Of a stretch of DNA of 34,296 nt, positions 31,307 to 34,296 are shown in pieces. The notes below the pieces were generated by a model, which worked only from the letters and a program-made list of their open reading frames with translations, did not search any database and was not told where the DNA came from. The position numbers were made by a program, and so were the translations under genes. Every line of letters begins with the position of its first letter. Positions within the stretch are counted from its first letter, which is position 1. This DNA is from Lachnospiraceae bacterium (GTDB taxonomy: Bacteria; Bacillota; Clostridia; Lachnospirales; Lachnospiraceae): contig JAGHER010000168.1 in the NCBI GenBank assembly GCA_017889125.1, positions 1 to 34,296 on the forward strand, given 5' to 3'.

Positions 31307-33334
31307 ATGAGTGTGGGGGAAAGGAAGGAGTATTATTTAGTTCCGGGGACGATATTACAGAATGAATATGTAGTAGAGGATGTATTGCAGGAAAGCAGTG
31401 TAATTGTATATGCCGGACATCGAAAGAGTACTAAGGTAAAAGTCCTTATTGAAGAGGATTTTTATCCTGAATTAAATATCAGAGAAGCTGGGAATAAACA
31501 GGTGGCTGTTCGCTCTGAGGCGGCAAGGGAACGCTATTTGTATCTTTTAAGGCAAAGGGAAGAAATTCTGGATCATATGGTTATGCTGTATAATTGGTGT
31601 GGTGTGGGATATTACCGGGAGTATTTTCGGGAGAATGGAACGCAGTATGCCATCCGGGAGTATGTAACCGGAGAGACGCTGGATAATTATTTAGCCCGCA
31701 GGGGTACAATGTCGTTATCAGCTGCTGTATCTGTTGCTTCCAATATTGCCATGCGGCTCGAAAAGCTGCATGAGTTTAGCCAGTATCATGGCTGTCTCGC
31801 GCCGCAAAATATATTCATGCAGACAGATGGGGGGATTGGCATTTTAAATACCAGTTTGTGTTCTTTTTGCGGACTAGGAAAGAGAAGACCGTTGACCTGC
31901 TATTCTGCTCCTGAGCAGTATGAGGGGATAAATGAAAGCGAGGCGGATGTGTATGGCCTTGCCGGTATTTTTTATACTATGCTTACCCGGAATCCAATAC
32001 CCAGTGCAGCAGAGCGAATGCGGGGGAAGGCAGTGAAGCGGCCGTCGGAAATGGGAATCAGCTTACCCCGAGGGATTGAGATTGCGCTGATACAGGCACT
32101 GCAGCTTGACCGGCATGAAAGAATGACGCTGAAGGATTTTCGTCAGGCTTTGCTGCTTCCTCAGCATAACGGTGGACAGAAGACGTTCAATGCGAAAGCT
32201 AATTTGATATTGTGTATGGGATGTATGCAGTATTATAGCAAAAACAGTGACAACTGTCCGCATTGCGGGCGGCGCTCTAGTTCGCGGCGGCGTCATGCAG
32301 ACGATATTGAGCTGGGAACAGTAATTGCCAAACGCTATGTGCTGGGAACACGGATTGGACGGGGAGCTTTTGGCATTACATATATTGGGTATGATTTAGA
32401 AACCGGAACCCGATTGGCAGTTAAGGAATATATGCCTAAAGATGAGGCAGAGCGAAAACCTGATCAGATGGTAACTACCTTAAACCTTGGAGACGTAGAG
32501 GACATACGTCTATTGTGGAAATTTGACGAAGGGCGTCAGCGTGTATTAGATGAGGCCAGGTTAATGAAGCAATTTGCGAGGCGTCAGGAAATTGTAAAGG
32601 TGTTTGATTGTGTAAGGGAAAATAATACGGTTTATATTGTAATGGAGTATCTGGAAGGGGAAACGCTGAAGGAGTGCCTAAAAAGACGGAAGCAATTGCC
32701 GGAGGAGGAGGCGATTGAAAAGACCGTTCAGATTTTAAAGGGCGTGCAAAGGATGCATTTTCAAAATGTGATTCATCGGGATATTGCGCCGGATAATATT
32801 TTTATTTTGAAGAACGGCCAGATTAAGATACTCGATTTTGGTGCGGCAAGATACGTGACCGCACAATCTACTACCCATCCGGTTATCCTAAAGCGAGGCT
32901 ATGCGCCGCCGGAGCAGTACAAATCTAACGGCAGGATTGGCCCCTGGACAGATGTTTATGCCGTTGCGGCGACCCTTTACCAGATGCTTACCGGCCTTAT
33001 ACCGCCGGAGCCTATGTATAGAGCACAGGACGGTGAATTGATGCTGTCGCAATTGGGCGTGAAAGTTTCAAAAAAGACAGAACGTGTGCTGAAAGAGGCG
33101 CTGGCATTGGATTATACAGAGCGTGTGTCTTCGGCAGAGGAGTTTGAAGCAAGACTTTTAGAAGCAGCAAGAAAATCCCCATCTGGACGATTGAAAGATT
33201 TTTTTAGGGGAAAATCTGCTGGGAATATGCGAAGAGAAAATCTTCGGTATGACGATATTCCGCCTACGGTGTGGGAGCCTGGAACTGAGCCGGAGGGTTG
33301 CCGGGACACTGTATATGAGGAGGATGATTTTTGA
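31307..33334 (+). CDS. Tandem pseudokinase / zinc ribbon / Ser-Thr kinase fusion
   Basis: The 675-residue protein starts at ATG 31307 with AAGGAG 8 bases upstream, inside the mfd end. Residues about 10-285 follow the kinase fold (GETLDNYLARRG, YSAPEQYEGINESEADVYGL) but read HGCLAPQNIF where HRD is expected and LNTSLCSF where DFG is expected, so this part is a pseudokinase. A zinc ribbon follows (about 303-325: CMGC ... CPHC). The second kinase (about 340-625) is complete: IGRGAFGITY, LAVKEYMP, HRDIAPDNIF, ILDFGAARY and YAPPEQYKS. No transmembrane segment is seen. Its DNA is visibly more AT-rich than mfd, hinting at separate origin. A terminator and adhE follow. Confidence 0.9.
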   Translation: MSVGERKEYYLVPGTILQNEYVVEDVLQESSVIVYAGHRKSTKVKVLIEEDFYPELNIREAGNKQVAVRSEAARERYLYLLRQREEILDHMVMLYNWCGVGYYREYFRENGTQYAIREYVTGETLDNYLARRGTMSLSAAVSVASNIAMRLEKLHEFSQYHGCLAPQNIFMQTDGGIGILNTSLCSFCGLGKRRPLTCYSAPEQYEGINESEADVYGLAGIFYTMLTRNPIPSAAERMRGKAVKRPSEMGISLPRGIEIALIQALQLDRHERMTLKDFRQALLLPQHNGGQKTFNAKANLILCMGCMQYYSKNSDNCPHCGRRSSSRRRHADDIELGTVIAKRYVLGTRIGRGAFGITYIGYDLETGTRLAVKEYMPKDEAERKPDQMVTTLNLGDVEDIRLLWKFDEGRQRVLDEARLMKQFARRQEIVKVFDCVRENNTVYIVMEYLEGETLKECLKRRKQLPEEEAIEKTVQILKGVQRMHFQNVIHRDIAPDNIFILKNGQIKILDFGAARYVTAQSTTHPVILKRGYAPPEQYKSNGRIGPWTDVYAVAATLYQMLTGLIPPEPMYRAQDGELMLSQLGVKVSKKTERVLKEALALDYTERVSSAEEFEARLLEAARKSPSGRLKDFFRGKSAGNMRRENLRYDDIPPTVWEPGTEPEGCRDTVYEEDDF

Positions 33335-33404
33335 CGGTACATTCCCTCAAAATTCCACAAAAACTATACAATCTGATTAAGGATTTCCGCAAAAAAAGAA
33401 AAGA

Positions 33405-33459
33405 AGCAGGTGCTTTGTAAAGTTTGTATAAAACTGCGTACAAAGCACTTGCTTTTTTC
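33405..33459 (+). terminator. Strong rho-independent terminator after the tandem kinase gene
   Basis: AGCAGGTGCTTTGTA (33405-33419) pairs with TACAAAGCACTTGCT (33439-33453), all Watson-Crick except one G-U, followed by TTTTTCT. An A-rich run on the 5' side gives it some activity on the other strand. It separates the pth-mfd-kinase transcript from adhE. Confidence 0.9.
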
Positions 33460-33494
33460 TATGGTTTTAGTATCATAAAAACAGAGGAATTCGT

Positions 33495-33523
33495 TTGACT
33501 TTCCCGGACTGCGGGAGTATAAT
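33495..33523 (+). promoter_or_regulatory. Promoter of adhE
   Basis: TTGACT (33495-33500), 17 bp, TATAAT (33518-33523), a near-consensus sigma-A promoter about 60 bases upstream of the adhE start. Confidence 0.75.
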
Positions 33524-33527
33524 GACA

Positions 33528-33559
33528 TTGTTAAATAAATAACGTTAATTTAATAACGA
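33528..33559 (+). promoter_or_regulatory. Two adjacent Rex-like operators upstream of adhE
   Basis: The Rex consensus is TTGTTAA-N4-TTAACAA. Site one (33528-33545) has a perfect left half TTGTTAA and a weaker right half (11 of 14). Site two (33542-33559) is centred on the dyad CGTTA/TAACG (10 of 14). Both lie over or just past the predicted transcription start, a repressor position. Rex releases DNA when NADH is high, which would induce this NADH-consuming enzyme. The assignment is by pattern only. Confidence 0.55.
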
Positions 33560-33583
33560 ATTTTAACAGGAGGATGATAAGAG

Positions 33584-34296
33584 ATGGCAACGAAGACCAA
33601 TGCACCGGAGCCCACAATCATTGACAACGTAGAAGCACTCCAGGCACGCATGAAAGAAATGCGTAAGGCACAGGAAATTTTTGCTACCTACACACAGGAG
33701 CAGGTGGACAAAATCTTTTTTGCCGCTGCCATGGCAGCAAACAAGGCAAGAATTCCTCTGGCCAAGATGGCTGTAGAGGAGACCGGTATGGGCGTAGTTG
33801 AGGACAAGGTAATCAAGAACCACTACGCTTCCGAGTATATTTACAATGCGTACAAGAACACGAAGACCTGCGGAGTCATTGAGGAGGACACGGCTTACGG
33901 CATCAAGAAGATTGCTGAGCCCATCGGTCTGGTTGCTGCAGTTATCCCGACCACCAATCCGACCTCTACCGCAATCTTTAAGACCCTGATCTGCTTAAAG
34001 ACCAGAAACGCAATCATCATCAGCCCCCATCCGAGAGCAAAGGGCTGTACCATCGCAGCAGCTAAGGTTGTTTATGACGCAGCAGTTGCAGCTGGCGCTC
34101 CGGAGAACATCATCAGCTGGATCGACGTTCCCAGCCTGGAGCTGACCAACGAGGTAATGAGAGAGTCCGACACCATCCTGGCCACCGGCGGCCCCGGCAT
34201 GGTAAAGGCAGCCTACTCCTCCGGCAAGCCGGCATTAGGCGTAGGTGCGGGAAATACCCCTGTTATTATTGACGATACAGCAGACATCAAGCTGGC
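33584..34296 (+). CDS. adhE: Bifunctional aldehyde-alcohol dehydrogenase AdhE (5' part, runs off the window)
   Basis: The visible 237 residues belong to the N-terminal acetaldehyde dehydrogenase half of AdhE, which reduces acetyl-CoA to acetaldehyde and then ethanol with NADH. Landmarks are AQEIFATYTQEQVDKIFFAA, IAEPIGLVAAVIPTTNPTST, SPHPRAKGC, ILATGGPGMVKAAYSSGKPA and LGVGAGNTPVIID. The frame is open to the last base. Full AdhE has about 870 residues, with an iron-dependent alcohol dehydrogenase half beyond the window. A single-domain aldehyde dehydrogenase cannot be fully excluded. Start ATG 33584 has AGGAGG 10 bases upstream. It has its own promoter and Rex-like sites. Confidence 0.9.
   Translation, partial: MATKTNAPEPTIIDNVEALQARMKEMRKAQEIFATYTQEQVDKIFFAAAMAANKARIPLAKMAVEETGMGVVEDKVIKNHYASEYIYNAYKNTKTCGVIEEDTAYGIKKIAEPIGLVAAVIPTTNPTSTAIFKTLICLKTRNAIIISPHPRAKGCTIAAAKVVYDAAVAAGAPENIISWIDVPSLELTNEVMRESDTILATGGPGMVKAAYSSGKPALGVGAGNTPVIIDDTADIKL

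Overview
The window looks like a chromosomal core segment of an anaerobic, spore-forming Clostridia genome, most likely Lachnospiraceae. The pointers are a glgC-glgD pair, spoVG, a CwlD-type amidase, MecA, a YjjW-type glycyl-radical activase, a DUF1858 redox protein, a 2[4Fe-4S] ferredoxin, a TSCPD protein and a Rex-like site in front of adhE. Genes are dense, with good Shine-Dalgarno sites and sigma-A-like promoters. I see no tRNA, rRNA, CRISPR array, transposase or phage gene. The family assignment is inferred from gene content and recognised protein families; no search was run.

Layout. 1-4.3 kb: a MerR-type protein with a long acidic tail, a class I glutamine amidotransferase, a ferredoxin facing away from a DUF1858 protein, and mecA. 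4.5-7.3 kb: a Ser/Thr kinase whose N-lobe is out of frame with any usable start, then a MinD/CpaE-like protein preceded by a 32-bp tandem repeat that sets the frame of an upstream start, then a small protein. 7.5-11.7 kb: an envelope cluster (membrane-anchored SH3-GH18 hydrolase, lipoprotein metallophosphoesterase, CwlD amidase) behind a structured leader. 11.7-15.9 kb: TSCPD protein, mtnN, an unknown membrane protein, pgi and a small conserved protein. 16-22.8 kb: a coiled-coil membrane protein, then a minus-strand block of yjjW, yhaN-like, yhaO-like and asnS. 23-25.8 kb: glgC-glgD-spoVG. 25.9-33.4 kb: a LytTR regulator with an Asp-less receiver, pth, mfd with a glycine-rich insert, and a pseudokinase/zinc-ribbon/kinase fusion. 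33.5 kb to the end: the 5' part of adhE.

How the genes fit together. Glycogen synthesis (glgC/glgD), glycolysis (pgi) and NADH disposal (adhE under a Rex-like operator) describe fermentative carbon flow. The amidase, GH18 hydrolase, spoVG and perhaps the phosphoesterase point to envelope remodelling and sporulation. mfd and yhaO/yhaN serve DNA repair, and pth and asnS serve translation. The two kinase loci are the most unusual content: one kinase is fused to a P-loop-like domain that has lost its lysine and is followed by a stand-alone relative of that domain; the other joins a catalytically dead kinase to a live one through a zinc ribbon.
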